A stretch of DNA of 64,000 nucleotides from Sphingobium sp. MI1205. GTDB lineage: Bacteria; Pseudomonadota; Alphaproteobacteria; Sphingomonadales; Sphingomonadaceae. Positions 24,937 to 33,533 of the stretch are shown here, one piece after another. The notes under the pieces were generated by a model. It did no database searches, was not told where the DNA came from, and worked only from the letters and a program-made list of their open reading frames with translations. The first letter of the stretch is position 1. Each line of letters opens with the position of its first letter. The stretch covers positions 310,001 through 374,000 of the forward strand of contig NZ_CP005189.1 in NCBI RefSeq assembly GCF_001563285.1, given 5' to 3'. A program made the translations under genes and the position numbers.

Positions 24937-25854
24937 TCATCGCGCAAACTCGGTCGCCATCCAATGGCTGACTTCTTCCAGGGCATTATGCGGAGCGTGG
25001 AAGTTATCCATCACCGCTACCTGCGAATAATTTTCAAGGATCTTTTCGGCGGTAAGGTCGCGATCGAAATAGCCTTCGGCGGTGCCGATATGGACGCGCG
25101 CCACCCGGCCCGACCAGACAGAGAACATCTCTCCGTTGACGGTACAGGCCTCGCTCGCCAGCCACAGGGCGGCGGGGGCGACCAGTTCCGGCGGCATCAT
25201 CTTCCTGCCCCACTGGAGCGTCGCTTCGTTGAGTTCGGACGCCATGTGCATCCGGCTGAAGCCGCCCGGCGCGATGGCGTTGACCAAGATGCCATGGTCC
25301 GCCCCTTCATGGGCCAGCGCGCGCGTGAACCCCTGGATGGCGCCCTTCGCCGCCGCATAGGGGGTTTGGTCCTTCAAGCCGTAAAGACCGGACGCCGATG
25401 TCGTCATCACCACGCGCCCATATCCCTGACGCACGAAATGCGGCCAGGCGGCGCGCGTCACGGCATAGTGGCCGACAAAATGGATGCGCCAATAATGTTC
25501 AAAATCCGCGATGCTCGTTTCGGCGAAGCCCTTGACGCCGACGATGCCGGCATTGTTGACCACCGCATCGATGCGGCCGAAGGCAGAGAGCGCTGCATCG
25601 ACCATCGCCTGCCCCCCGGCTTCGGATGCGACGTCGTCCGTGTTGGCGACCGCGCGGCCGCCAAGGGCGACTATCGCATCGGCGGTTTCCTGCGCCGGGC
25701 CGGAGTCAGCGCCCAGACCGTTCGCATCGGTGCCAAGATCGTTGACCAGCACGGCTGCTCCCCGTTCGGCAAGCAGCATGGCGTGCGCGCGGCCGATGCC
25801 GCGTCCCGCCCCGGTGACGATGACCACCCGGCCATCCATCGTACAGTCCGGCAT
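24937..25854 (-). CDS. SDR, 17beta-HSD4 / multifunctional enzyme type
   Basis: SDR of 305 aa resembling the N-terminal (3R)-hydroxyacyl-CoA dehydrogenase domain of MFE-2/17beta-HSD type 4: TGAGRGIGRAHA, VNDLGTDANGLGAD, NNAGIVG, S...Y-A-A-A-K (SASGLYGLKDQTPYAAAK), and a long tail after the Rossmann fold. ATG 25854 follows AGGGAAGG; the GTG before it is less likely. The family oxidises 3-hydroxyacyl-CoA or hydroxysteroids. First gene of an SDR-SDR-VOC transcription unit. Confidence 0.9.
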   Translation of the reverse strand: MPDCTMDGRVVIVTGAGRGIGRAHAMLLAERGAAVLVNDLGTDANGLGADSGPAQETADAIVALGGRAVANTDDVASEAGGQAMVDAALSAFGRIDAVVNNAGIVGVKGFAETSIADFEHYWRIHFVGHYAVTRAAWPHFVRQGYGRVVMTTSASGLYGLKDQTPYAAAKGAIQGFTRALAHEGADHGILVNAIAPGGFSRMHMASELNEATLQWGRKMMPPELVAPAALWLASEACTVNGEMFSVWSGRVARVHIGTAEGYFDRDLTAEKILENYSQVAVMDNFHAPHNALEEVSHWMATEFAR

Positions 25855-25915
25855 CACTGCTGCCTTCCCTCTTCGGATCCGCGCACGCCCGAGCCTTGAG
25901 TCAATCCCCGCCCCC

Positions 25916-26053
25916 TCAGCCGCGTAGAGTGCTGCCCGACAAGCCGTAGCCCGCGAAGAACCCTTCCAGCGTCAGCCTCTTGCCCAGATGGTCGTTGGCG
26001 ATGCGCTGCGATTCGGCGACCAGCATTTCGGGCTGATAGCGCAGGACCAGCAT
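25916..26053 (-). other. short open frame, unassigned (possible gene remnant)
   Basis: A 45-codon frame (MLVLRYQPEMLVAESQRIAN..., ending GLSGSTLRG) upstream of the SDR operon. The composition looks coding, but I recognise no family and no ribosome site precedes it. It may be the C-terminal end of a deleted gene. Confidence 0.25.
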
Positions 26054-26172
26054 GGGGACGGCAGACAGGGGCGAAGCTTTCACAATGATCGTCAAACACC
26101 ATGGGCATTGCGCTCTCCCGCTTACCGCCCCTTGCTAGCCAAGGCGATGCCGGAATGTAACGATGCCTACGA

Positions 26173-26213
26173 TGGCAAAAGACGCCATCATCGTTTTTTG
26201 GCGTCTTTTGCCA
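26173..26213. promoter_or_regulatory. paired TGGC-N7-GCCA operator-like inverted repeats
   Basis: TGGCAAAAGACGCCA (26173-26187) and its exact reverse complement TGGCGTCTTTTGCCA (26199-26213) lie with centres 26 bp apart, in the gap between the minus-strand SDR operon and the plus-strand cupin operon. Each half is itself a TGGC-N7-GCCA dyad. Two such sites about 2.5 helix turns apart suggest a dimeric regulator, although as RNA the pair could also fold into a 13-bp hairpin. Confidence 0.6.
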
Positions 26214-26313
26214 CTGAAGCGACGGTTTCGCCGGCCCAAAATCAAGCTAGGTTCAGTATATCGTCGGCCCGCGGCAGGAAACTTGGTCAGCGGGCATGAA
26301 AACAGGAGAGGCT

Positions 26314-26850
26314 ATGGAAGCTGGCAAAGTCTATCGCGTCGTCACCGCACAGGCCAATGATCGCACATCAAGCGTCGCCAACCGTGGCGAATGCCCTGCG
26401 GTCCATGCATTTCCGAATGGCCTCCATCTCGTCGAGATATGGAAAAGCGGGCAGGCGCCTGAGCAAATGGGCTGCGGAAACGAGGAGCCGGCGGCGGGTC
26501 CTATGGCGCTTCAGCCGCCCCCCGGTGGCAGCGTGTTCAGGATCGCGGACATTCCGCCAGACCCTGAAACGACGAGCAAGGACGAGGCGGCCAAGATGTT
26601 CGAGGCGATGGGCGACGCCCATGCATCCACACATTCCGATGACCATGGCGGCGCGTTGATGCATCGCACGCCCTCCCTGGATTACGGCATCGTGCTGGAG
26701 GGGGAGATCATCCTCGTGCTCGACGACGAGGAGGTTCCTCTGAAAGCGGGCGACGTGGTGATCCAACGCGGTTCCAACCATGCCTGGTCCAATCGATCCG
26801 GCGCCATGTGCCGGATGGCGTTCGTCATGCTCGACGCCCAATACGCCTGA
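26314..26850 (+). CDS. cupin-domain protein
   Basis: Protein of 178 aa with a C-terminal cupin barrel: PPPGGSVFRIADIPPD, HRTPSLDYGIVLEGEI (cupin motif 1 with Tyr-Gly) and AGDVVIQRGSNHAWSN (motif 2 with His). The start at 26314 follows AGGAGAGG; the ORF start at 26296 has no site. Small cupins of this type accompany catabolic SDR genes and may be metal-dependent isomerases or dioxygenase-like; the exact reaction is unknown. It leads a likely operon cupin-SDR-E1alpha-E1beta-lipoyl. A decayed relative lies at 10480-10739. Confidence 0.85.
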   Translation: MEAGKVYRVVTAQANDRTSSVANRGECPAVHAFPNGLHLVEIWKSGQAPEQMGCGNEEPAAGPMALQPPPGGSVFRIADIPPDPETTSKDEAAKMFEAMGDAHASTHSDDHGGALMHRTPSLDYGIVLEGEIILVLDDEEVPLKAGDVVIQRGSNHAWSNRSGAMCRMAFVMLDAQYA

Positions 26851-26876
26851 CGAACCACGAGGAGAGATAGACGAGG

Positions 26877-27614
26877 ATGACCGGATTAAATACCAAGCGC
26901 CTGCTGATCGTGGGTGCTGCGTCGGGTATCGGGCGCGCGACCGCCGCTCTTGCGGCGCAAGCAGGAGCACGGCTTGCCTTGCTCGACAGGAATGGCGGCG
27001 AATTGCAGGATGTGGTCGCGGAAGGTGCATCTCCGCCTTTCACCTGCGAAGTCGACCTGCTCGACCGCGACGGCATCATACGTTCCATCGATGCTGCCGC
27101 CGATGCGATGAATGGCATCGACGCGCTGATCGTGACGGCGGGCGTCGGTTCGGTCACGCCGTTCGAACAGCAGGAGGAAGACGACTGGAACCGGACGCTT
27201 GAGATCAACCTGACTGGTTGCTTTCGCGCCTGCAAGGCAGCGCTCGGGCATCTTCGCAAGTCCCCTGCCGGTTCCATCGTCCTGGTTGCGTCGGCGACAG
27301 GACTTCTCCCGGCGACCCGTGGGCAAACGGCTTATGCAGCATCCAAGGCGGGGCTGATCGGCTTTGCGCGGGCGCTGTCGCAGGAACTGGCTCCGCAGAT
27401 TCGGGTGAATACGGTGTGTCCCGGCCCGGTCGATACGCCGCTACTCCCCGAAATGTTCCGCGAACGGCTGAAACAGCCCGGATCAGGCTATCCGATGCAG
27501 CGGGCAGCGGAGGCGGAGGAAATCGCCCGGCTGATCCTGTTCCTTGCCGGAGACGAGTCCTCCTACATCAACGGATCGTCCATCGCGATCGACGGCGGGC
27601 GCTCGCTTCACTGA
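26877..27614 (+). CDS. SDR-family oxidoreductase
   Basis: SDR of 245 aa, classical length. Cofactor site VGAASGIGRATA, LLDRN with Asp for NAD(H), TAGVG in place of NNAG, catalytic S...Y-A-A-S-K (VASATGLLPATRGQTAYAASK), PG and IDGG end. A GAGGAGAG region and GACGAGG precede the ATG. It lies 26 bases after the cupin stop and 49 before the E1alpha gene. It probably supplies a keto compound to the downstream dehydrogenase complex or acts on the same intermediate; that is inference. Confidence 0.9.
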   Translation: MTGLNTKRLLIVGAASGIGRATAALAAQAGARLALLDRNGGELQDVVAEGASPPFTCEVDLLDRDGIIRSIDAAADAMNGIDALIVTAGVGSVTPFEQQEEDDWNRTLEINLTGCFRACKAALGHLRKSPAGSIVLVASATGLLPATRGQTAYAASKAGLIGFARALSQELAPQIRVNTVCPGPVDTPLLPEMFRERLKQPGSGYPMQRAAEAEEIARLILFLAGDESSYINGSSIAIDGGRSLH

Positions 27615-27663
27615 ACAAGGCCAGACGCCAAAGCGCCGTTCGGGCGCAGCACAGGAGAGGGAC

Positions 27664-28656
27664 ATGCAAGCACGGGCGAATAATGAAGTAGGGACAGAGG
27701 AACTGGTGGAAATGTTCGCGCGGATGACGCTGATCCGCGCGTGCGAGGAGAAGCTCGGCGAGGATTCCCGTCAGGGAAGGCTGCCTGGCAACGTCCATCT
27801 CTATGCGGGGCAGGAAGCAATCGCGGTCGGGGTTTGCCGCCATTTGTCAGATGAAGACTTCATCACCAGCACGCATCGCGGCCACGGACATTTCATTGCC
27901 AAGGGCGGATCACCGCGTTCGCTGTTCGCCGAAGTCCATGGCAAGGCGACGGGGGCCTGCCAGGGTCTGGGCGGGTCGATGCATGTCGCCGACTTCTCGC
28001 GCGGGATGTTGGGCGCCAACGCGATCGTAGGCGGGGGCATCGGCCTGTCCGCTGGCGCGGCGCTCGCGGCCCAGAATGCCGGCAAGGGCCAGGTCGCCGT
28101 CGGCTTTTTTGGGGACGGAGCGACGAGCGAGGGGATATTGAGCGAGGTACTCAATGTCGCGGTCCTATGGAAGCTGCCGCTCATCCTCGTATGCGAACAT
28201 AACGAATATTCGGGCATCAGCGCGACGCGGTATGTCGTCGCCGGCGACATTGCGGCACGCGCGGCCGCCTATGGCATGCCCGCCGCGGTGGTCGATGGCA
28301 ATGACGTCGTCGCGGTCTGGCAGGAGATGGCGGTCGCCGCCGCCCGGGCGCGCGAGGGCCAGGGTCCTACCTTCATCGAGGCCAAATCCTATCGGTTGAA
28401 AGGCCATATCGAGACCGAGATGTCCTTTCTCGTCAAGAAATACAGGACGGACGAGGAAGTTGCCGAACGAGCCAAGGGTGACCCGCTGATCGTCGCGTCG
28501 CGCCTATTGACCGGGGAACGCGGGGTTCCGCAGGAACGGATCGACCAGATCCGGCAGGACGCCGAGGACAAGGCGGAAGATGCGCGGGCGTTCGCGATCA
28601 GTAGTCCGCCACCGGTAATGGACGCCGTAATCAGTCTTGCACTGCGGAAGGGGTGA
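27664..28656 (+). CDS. thiamine-diphosphate dehydrogenase E1 alpha subunit (acetoin/2-oxoacid type)
   Basis: Protein of 330 aa, start decided by CAGGAGAGGGAC before ATG 27664. The ThDP-Mg motif GDGATSEG (150-157) ends with N180 in CEHN. HRGHGH and GLGGSMH are typical of AcoA/PDH E1alpha phosphorylation-loop regions. With E1beta it decarboxylates a 2-oxoacid or cleaves an acetoin-like alpha-hydroxyketone and passes the acyl group to a lipoyl arm. Seven bases separate it from E1beta. Confidence 0.92.
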   Translation: MQARANNEVGTEELVEMFARMTLIRACEEKLGEDSRQGRLPGNVHLYAGQEAIAVGVCRHLSDEDFITSTHRGHGHFIAKGGSPRSLFAEVHGKATGACQGLGGSMHVADFSRGMLGANAIVGGGIGLSAGAALAAQNAGKGQVAVGFFGDGATSEGILSEVLNVAVLWKLPLILVCEHNEYSGISATRYVVAGDIAARAAAYGMPAAVVDGNDVVAVWQEMAVAAARAREGQGPTFIEAKSYRLKGHIETEMSFLVKKYRTDEEVAERAKGDPLIVASRLLTGERGVPQERIDQIRQDAEDKAEDARAFAISSPPPVMDAVISLALRKG

Positions 28657-28663
28657 TCAAGCA

Positions 28664-29656
28664 ATGACCAAGAGACGCTACACCCAGGCGATAAACGACG
28701 CGCTGTTTGAGGAAATGGAGCGCGACCCGAAGCTGTTTATCTTCGGCGAGGACATAGTCGCGAGCTATTACGGCGATACGCGGGGGCTGCTCGATCGCTT
28801 CGGCCCGGAACGCGTGCGCGACACGCCGATATCGGAAGCCGCGCTGACCAGCATGGCGGCGGGCGCGGCCATGGCGGGCGGGCGGGTCGTCTGTCACCTC
28901 ATGTTCTCCAATTTCGCCTATCTCGGCATGGACGGTATCGCGAACCAGATCGCAAAGATGCGGGTCATGAGCGGTGGGCAGGCGCGACTGCCGATCACTT
29001 TCCTTGCGGCCGAAGGCGGCGGAACGTCGACCGGCGCTCAACATAGCGACACGGCCTATCCCATGTTCATGAATGTCGGCGGTATTGAGGTGGTCGTTCC
29101 CTGCACTCCCGCCGACGCCAAGGGCATGCTGAAGACCGCGCTGCGCAACGATAATCCGACCATGTACATGATGCCGCGGGTGCGGTGTGGATCGAACGGC
29201 GAGGTGCCCGACGGGGACGTCCTCATCCCGTTTGGCGAGGCGCGCATCCATCGCGAAGGCCGGGACGTTACGATCGTGGCGATCGGGTCGTGCGTTGCCC
29301 CGGCGCTCGCAGCGGCCGAGACCCTGATGGCTGAGGGGATCGATGCAGAAGTGCTCGATCCGCGTTCGCTCGTTCCACTGGATGAGGCCGCGATCCTGCG
29401 ATCGGTCGAAAAGACGGGTCGCCTTGTGATTGTCGACGAAGCGCGCGACTGTTGCAGCGCCGCCAGCCACATCGCGGCGGTTGTGGCGGACAAGGGCTTC
29501 GGCCTGCTCCGCGCGCCGGTGCGACGCGTCACGACTCCCGACATTGCCCTGCCCTACGCACCTGGGCTGGAAAAGGCGCTCATCCCCGATGTTACGCGGA
29601 TCGCCGTGACGATCCGGTCGCTGGCCGGCGAGCCGGCCACTGGAGGCGCGCGATGA
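28664..29656 (+). CDS. thiamine-diphosphate dehydrogenase E1 beta subunit (acetoin/2-oxoacid type)
   Basis: Protein of 330 aa beginning MTKRRYTQAINDAL behind AAGGGG. A transketolase pyrimidine-binding domain (GEDI, ISEAALTSMAAGAAMAGGR) is followed by the transketolase C-terminal domain (VAIGSCVAPALAAAE, DEARDCCSAASHIAA). Works as an alpha2beta2 heterotetramer with the preceding gene. Its stop overlaps the ATG of a lipoyl-domain gene (ATGA), so the lipoyl protein is produced in step with it. Confidence 0.92.
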   Translation: MTKRRYTQAINDALFEEMERDPKLFIFGEDIVASYYGDTRGLLDRFGPERVRDTPISEAALTSMAAGAAMAGGRVVCHLMFSNFAYLGMDGIANQIAKMRVMSGGQARLPITFLAAEGGGTSTGAQHSDTAYPMFMNVGGIEVVVPCTPADAKGMLKTALRNDNPTMYMMPRVRCGSNGEVPDGDVLIPFGEARIHREGRDVTIVAIGSCVAPALAAAETLMAEGIDAEVLDPRSLVPLDEAAILRSVEKTGRLVIVDEARDCCSAASHIAAVVADKGFGLLRAPVRRVTTPDIALPYAPGLEKALIPDVTRIAVTIRSLAGEPATGGAR

Positions 29657-29892
29657 CCGAAGACATCTTGCTGCCCCGATTCGGCATGAACATGACCGAA
29701 GCGACCATCGTGCGATGGCTCAAGCGGCCTGGCGAAACCTTTGCTTGCGGCGAGCCGCTGTATGAGATCGAAACCGACAAGGTAACGTCGGTGGTGGAAG
29801 CCACGTTTGACGGAACCTTGCTTTCGATAGAGGTCGAGGAGGGCGATGACGCCGAGGTGGCGCAATGCATCGCAAGGGCATCGCACCGTTAG
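29653..29892 (+). CDS. stand-alone lipoyl-domain protein
   Basis: Protein of 79 aa that is only a lipoyl/biotinyl domain: LLPRFGMNMTEATIVRWLK, then the modification site E-T-D-K43-V, and ...VEEGDDAEVAQCIA. The normal E2 parts (peripheral-subunit-binding domain and acyltransferase core with HxxxDG) are absent, and the frame stops cleanly. The ATGA overlap with E1beta implies a dedicated partner. It may shuttle the acyl group to an E2/E3 encoded elsewhere or act in an E2-less system. A second, broken lipoyl gene lies at 47258. Confidence 0.88.
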   Translation: MTEDILLPRFGMNMTEATIVRWLKRPGETFACGEPLYEIETDKVTSVVEATFDGTLLSIEVEEGDDAEVAQCIARASHR

Positions 29893-30023
29893 ATCGCTGA
29901 TCGCGAATCGGGCTTGCCCCGCTTCGCGCTTCAGCGCGACCGGCCCTACTCACGATAGGAAAGCACATGCGGTGACAGCGCGTGGCGCAATGTGCGGCTT
30001 TAACCTGGACGGATAATATGCTA

Positions 30024-30042
30024 ACGGATGGTGCACATCCGT
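30024..30042. promoter_or_regulatory. inverted repeat upstream of AraC-family gene
   Basis: ACGGATG-GTGCA-CATCCGT: perfect 7-bp arms with a 5-bp spacer, about 30 bp before the regulator start. It could be an autoregulatory operator. Confidence 0.4.
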
Positions 30043-30072
30043 ATTAAAACGAGAACGTTCGGGACGAGGTTC

Positions 30073-31227
30073 ATGATCAGCTACCAAGCGGCCAATGTCG
30101 TCGCTTCGTCATATCCCGCGCCATTCGCCAAGGACCCGTCGCCCCGGCTGCAGTCGTCCGAGCCCTTTCCCGCGCCCTGTCTTGTCACACGCTCGGCCAT
30201 CCAGGGTCCGAATGCCGATCCGTTCATTCCGACATGGAAATTCCGGCAATTCCTGGAAGAGGCACGGGCAGCCGGGCTTGACCCGCATGCGATCATGGCG
30301 CGCCACGGCCTGTCCGCAGCGCTGACGCAAGAGAACCAGCTTCCCCTATCGACGCTGGGGCTGGCGCTTTCGGCCTTGGCCGACGAAGGCGGGCTGAAAC
30401 TCGGTGTCAGTCTGGGCCGGAAATGGCATCTGCGGAACTTTCGCATATTCGGCTATGCCTTGTTATCGAGCCGGACCTTTGGCGATTTCACCGATCACTG
30501 GTTGGGGCATTTCGATTACCTCGGCATCCCGCTGGATTTTGAATCGCGGGTCGACGAACGCGGCTGGGCACTCGAGATGACGCCGAGGGGCAACATTCCC
30601 CGATCGGCGATGCTCCTTTCGATATTGGAAGCCGCAACCAGCGTATTTCCAATCTACAACCAGCTGACCGGTCATGACCTGCAAGATAGCTATCTCGAAA
30701 TCTGCGATGATGACGCTGCGCTTGCGCAGCAACTGGCGAAGGCGACAACGCTGCCGGTCATGATCGATGCCGGGCGCTACGCGCTCGTTTGCCCCTTTGC
30801 GAGTCGATCCCAGATCGTGCGACCGGATCGTTTGGTCCTGACCCAGCTCATCGATCAGCAATGCGCCGACATCGCGGTCGAGATGAAGGGCGATGCTCTG
30901 CTGTGCCGCCTCCGGCACGCGCTGTTGCTCTCATGCGGACGCCCGCCAAAGCTGGAACGAATGGCATGCGATCTAGACATGAGCAAACGCACGCTCAATC
31001 GCGCGCTGGCGCAGCGCGGCTGGACATACACCAAGGCTGTCCATGTCTATCGGCGCGATTACGCATTTGCGCTTTTGCGGAGTGGTGAAATGGTCGCCAA
31101 GCGGATTGCCTACACGCTGAATTTCGATGGGGTGGAGAGCTTTCGCCGGGCCTTTCGAATCTGGACTGGCGCGACCGTGAACGAATGGTGCTTCAGAAAT
31201 TTAGGGCGCTCGGCCCCGCGCCGTTGA
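30073..31227 (+). CDS. AraC-family transcriptional regulator (OruR/arabinose-binding-like)
   Basis: Regulator of 384 aa; the ATG at 30073 follows GACGAGG. The N-terminal 200 or so residues fit the Arabinose_bd-like effector domain of OruR/ArgR-type AraC proteins (FGYALLSSRTFGDFTDHWLG). The C-terminal 100 residues carry the double helix-turn-helix: MACDLDMSKRTLNRALAQRG and IAYTLNFDGVESFRRAFRIW, with the conserved SFRRAF. It follows the cupin-SDR-dehydrogenase genes and is their best candidate activator; target and effector are inference. Confidence 0.9.
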   Translation: MISYQAANVVASSYPAPFAKDPSPRLQSSEPFPAPCLVTRSAIQGPNADPFIPTWKFRQFLEEARAAGLDPHAIMARHGLSAALTQENQLPLSTLGLALSALADEGGLKLGVSLGRKWHLRNFRIFGYALLSSRTFGDFTDHWLGHFDYLGIPLDFESRVDERGWALEMTPRGNIPRSAMLLSILEAATSVFPIYNQLTGHDLQDSYLEICDDDAALAQQLAKATTLPVMIDAGRYALVCPFASRSQIVRPDRLVLTQLIDQQCADIAVEMKGDALLCRLRHALLLSCGRPPKLERMACDLDMSKRTLNRALAQRGWTYTKAVHVYRRDYAFALLRSGEMVAKRIAYTLNFDGVESFRRAFRIWTGATVNEWCFRNLGRSAPRR

Positions 31228-31285
31228 CGGCATCAAGCATGCCATCAGCGGGGAAATGCCCAAATGCGCCCTCCCCGGCCGCCAA

Positions 31286-32065
31286 TCACACGAGGGGATG
31301 CCGAGCGAGGCAACCGCCATCGGCCAAGTAGGCGGAAGCGGTCAAAAATTGCGCTTCATCAGAGGCCAAGAATGCCACCGACGAGGCGACTTCCTCCGCC
31401 GTGCCCACCGGGCCGAGCGGCGACATCCCGGCCAAGAAGCTGTCGGTCTGAGTGTCGCCGATCTCGGCGCGCAGGCCATCATGGATTGCGGAGGTAATCG
31501 CGCGCGGATGCAGCGAGTTGCAACGGATCGCATAGCCTGTGTGTGCGCAGTCGATCGCGATTGCCTTCTACAGCATGTGCACGGCAGCCTCGCTGGCGGT
31601 GTAAGCGACATCGCCGGCGATGGCCCCGAACGCCGCGGTTGACGAGGTGTTGATGATGACACCGCCGTACGGATCGTGGTTGCGCTTTATCAGCCCGATC
31701 GCGGCGCGGCAGCCCAGCATCACGCCATCGACGTTTACCGCGAATCTACGGTTCCAGGCGATAAGATCGAGATCCTCAATGCCCCCCTTCCTCAGGATGC
31801 CGGCGTTGTTAACCAAGATGTCGAGGCGTCCGCGCCGCTCCCCGACCTCGGCGATCAGAGCGTCCCATGCCGAGGCATCCGCGACGCCCAGGCTTCTGAA
31901 ATCAGCACCACACGCCGATGCGACCGCCTCCCCCTTTTCGGTCTGCACGTCGGTCGCAAAGACGCTGGCCCCTTCGAATACGAAACGGTGGGCGATGGCG
32001 GCACCTATGCCGGACGCCGCGCCGGTCACGATGGCCACGCGGCCTTCGAAGCGCCGCGACGTCAT
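31286..32065 (-). pseudogene. SDR oxidoreductase with in-frame amber stop and lost catalytic Lys
   Basis: A 260-codon SDR frame, MTSRRFEGRVAIVTGAASGI onward, interrupted by TAG at 31568-31570 in the middle of the active-site helix. Cofactor site TGAASGIG and NNAGI are intact, and the C-terminal half (NSLHPRAITSAIHDGL, PLGPVGTAEEVA, DGG) is preserved in frame after the stop. The catalytic Y-x-x-x-K reads Y-T-A-S-E, so Lys is already Glu. Two inactivating changes make it a recent pseudogene. A GGAG lies nine bases before the ATG. Confidence 0.85.
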
Positions 32066-32123
32066 GCCGCGACGCTCCGCGCCAAGTGCAACGCGTGATA
32101 TAGATGTGTTTCCTATCTTTGTG

Positions 32124-32669
32124 TCAGAATCCGGACTTGAAGACGAGATCATAGCTACGGTCGTCAGGCGCGCGCGTGCCGGGCTTGATCTCCAGACCGA
32201 TGGGTCGTGCGGCAAAATCCCCGGAGTCGGGATATTCCCTGAACCAGTCGATGATCACGGTGCGCGCGGCGATGCGCCACTGGTCATCGCGTTTTTCGAA
32301 ACGATCGACATACCGCCCGCCGACCAGCAGGTCCCACACTGTGCCATCCTCCCGAGGAATAGCGTGGAACGCCTGGAAATACGTTTCGCTGTCGGCCGCT
32401 GCATCCGCCTCGTCCAGTTCGATTAGCATGTTGCCGAGCAGATGTTGCGTCTGGTGCATCGGCTGCAGTGCGACAAGCACGTGGTCGACGAATTCTTCGC
32501 CACTACCGACGAAGTTGATGTGGTCGTCGATCGCGCCCGGCCAATAGACGGTGTCGAGCAGGCTCCGGTCAAGGCGGTCGACGCCCCGGCAATAGCGCAG
32601 CAGGCAGTGGCGGATCGCCTCGCGGTCAGCGAGTTCCGTCTGGAATTTGGCAACGCTATAGTCTTTCAT
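32124..32669 (-). CDS. SnoaL/NTF2-like protein
   Basis: Protein of 181 aa with the SnoaL_4 pattern: DREAIRHCLLRYCRGVDRLD at the N-terminus, YWPGAIDDH with the Asp-His pair typical of hydroxysteroid isomerase or ring-hydroxylation beta-like folds, TQHLLGN, GGRYVDRFEKRDDQWRIAAR and VIIDWFREYPDS near the end. GGAGATTGTC precedes the ATG. Family members are isomerases, dehydratases or hydroxylating accessory proteins; the role here is unknown. It is divergent from the SDR at 32732, with 62 bases between the starts. Confidence 0.85.
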   Translation of the reverse strand: MKDYSVAKFQTELADREAIRHCLLRYCRGVDRLDRSLLDTVYWPGAIDDHINFVGSGEEFVDHVLVALQPMHQTQHLLGNMLIELDEADAAADSETYFQAFHAIPREDGTVWDLLVGGRYVDRFEKRDDQWRIAARTVIIDWFREYPDSGDFAARPIGLEIKPGTRAPDDRSYDLVFKSGF

Positions 32670-32731
32670 GACAATCTCCGAAAATCTGGTGCAGTTGACC
32701 GGTTTTCCAACACAATCTGACGGGAGAGTTT

Positions 32732-33508
32732 ATGGACCTGAACATTCGCGACCGGGTCGCTCTGGTATCGGGCGGCAGCGCCGGAATGGGGCGCGCCATC
32801 GCGCAGGATCTGGCGGCCGAAGGCGTACATGTGATGATTGCGGCCCGGCGCGAAGAACCGCTTCGGGAAACCGCCGAGGCGATTGCGGCCTCCGGCGGCA
32901 GCATTGACTGGATCGCGGGCGACATGTCTCGCAGCGACGATGTCCGGCGCGTGGTCGCCGCAACACGCGCGCGCTTCGGCGATCCCGATATCGTCATCTG
33001 GAATGTCCGCTCGATCCTGCGCTACAGCTTCGATGAGGCATCCGCCGACGACTTCCGGCAAAGCTGCGAGCAGGTCGTGTTGCATATGGTCCATGTCACC
33101 AAGGAAACGGCACCGGCGATGAAGGCCAAGGGCTGGGGTCGCTTCATCAATATCGGTTCGGTCTGCATGAAGGAGCCCCACCGATTCTACGACATCGTCC
33201 TGTCGAACACGTTCCGCGTCGCCTCGCTCGGGCTCAGCCGCAGCCTGTCCAATGAGTTCGCGGAACATGGCATCACAGTAAATACGGTCTGCCCAGGCAG
33301 CATCGACACCGGCCTGCAGCAGGAGACGCAGAGCGGCGGAGGTAGCGACCTGGCCCGGCGTGAAGACCCGCCGCGCATCCAGATGGGACGCGACGGTTTG
33401 CCCGAGGAAGTCTCCGGGCTCGTCACCTTCCTCTGTTCCGACCGGGCACGCTATATCACCGGGCAGGCGATCGCCATCGACGGAGGCTGGACGCGGGGTC
33501 TGTTCTAA
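32732..33508 (+). CDS. atypical SDR lacking the YxxxK pair
   Basis: SDR-fold protein of 258 aa. Cofactor site SGGSAGMGRAIA is good and the end IDGGW is typical, but NNAG is WNVRS and the catalytic region reads NIGSVCMKEPHRFYDIVLSN, so the Tyr-x-x-x-Lys is replaced by a LSN(T)xR-type segment seen in a known atypical SDR subgroup. GGGAGAG precedes the ATG. It may use a different proton donor or be a non-redox enzyme. Single gene between two minus-strand units. Confidence 0.85.
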   Translation: MDLNIRDRVALVSGGSAGMGRAIAQDLAAEGVHVMIAARREEPLRETAEAIAASGGSIDWIAGDMSRSDDVRRVVAATRARFGDPDIVIWNVRSILRYSFDEASADDFRQSCEQVVLHMVHVTKETAPAMKAKGWGRFINIGSVCMKEPHRFYDIVLSNTFRVASLGLSRSLSNEFAEHGITVNTVCPGSIDTGLQQETQSGGGSDLARREDPPRIQMGRDGLPEEVSGLVTFLCSDRARYITGQAIAIDGGWTRGLF

Positions 33509-33533
33509 CGTGCAAACCACTGTCGCCGGATCC

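Noticed and set aside
25854..26108. 84-codon minus-strand frame beginning MPMVFDDHCESF
   Set aside because: Shadow of another frame in the same stretch; low-complexity Arg-rich translation.
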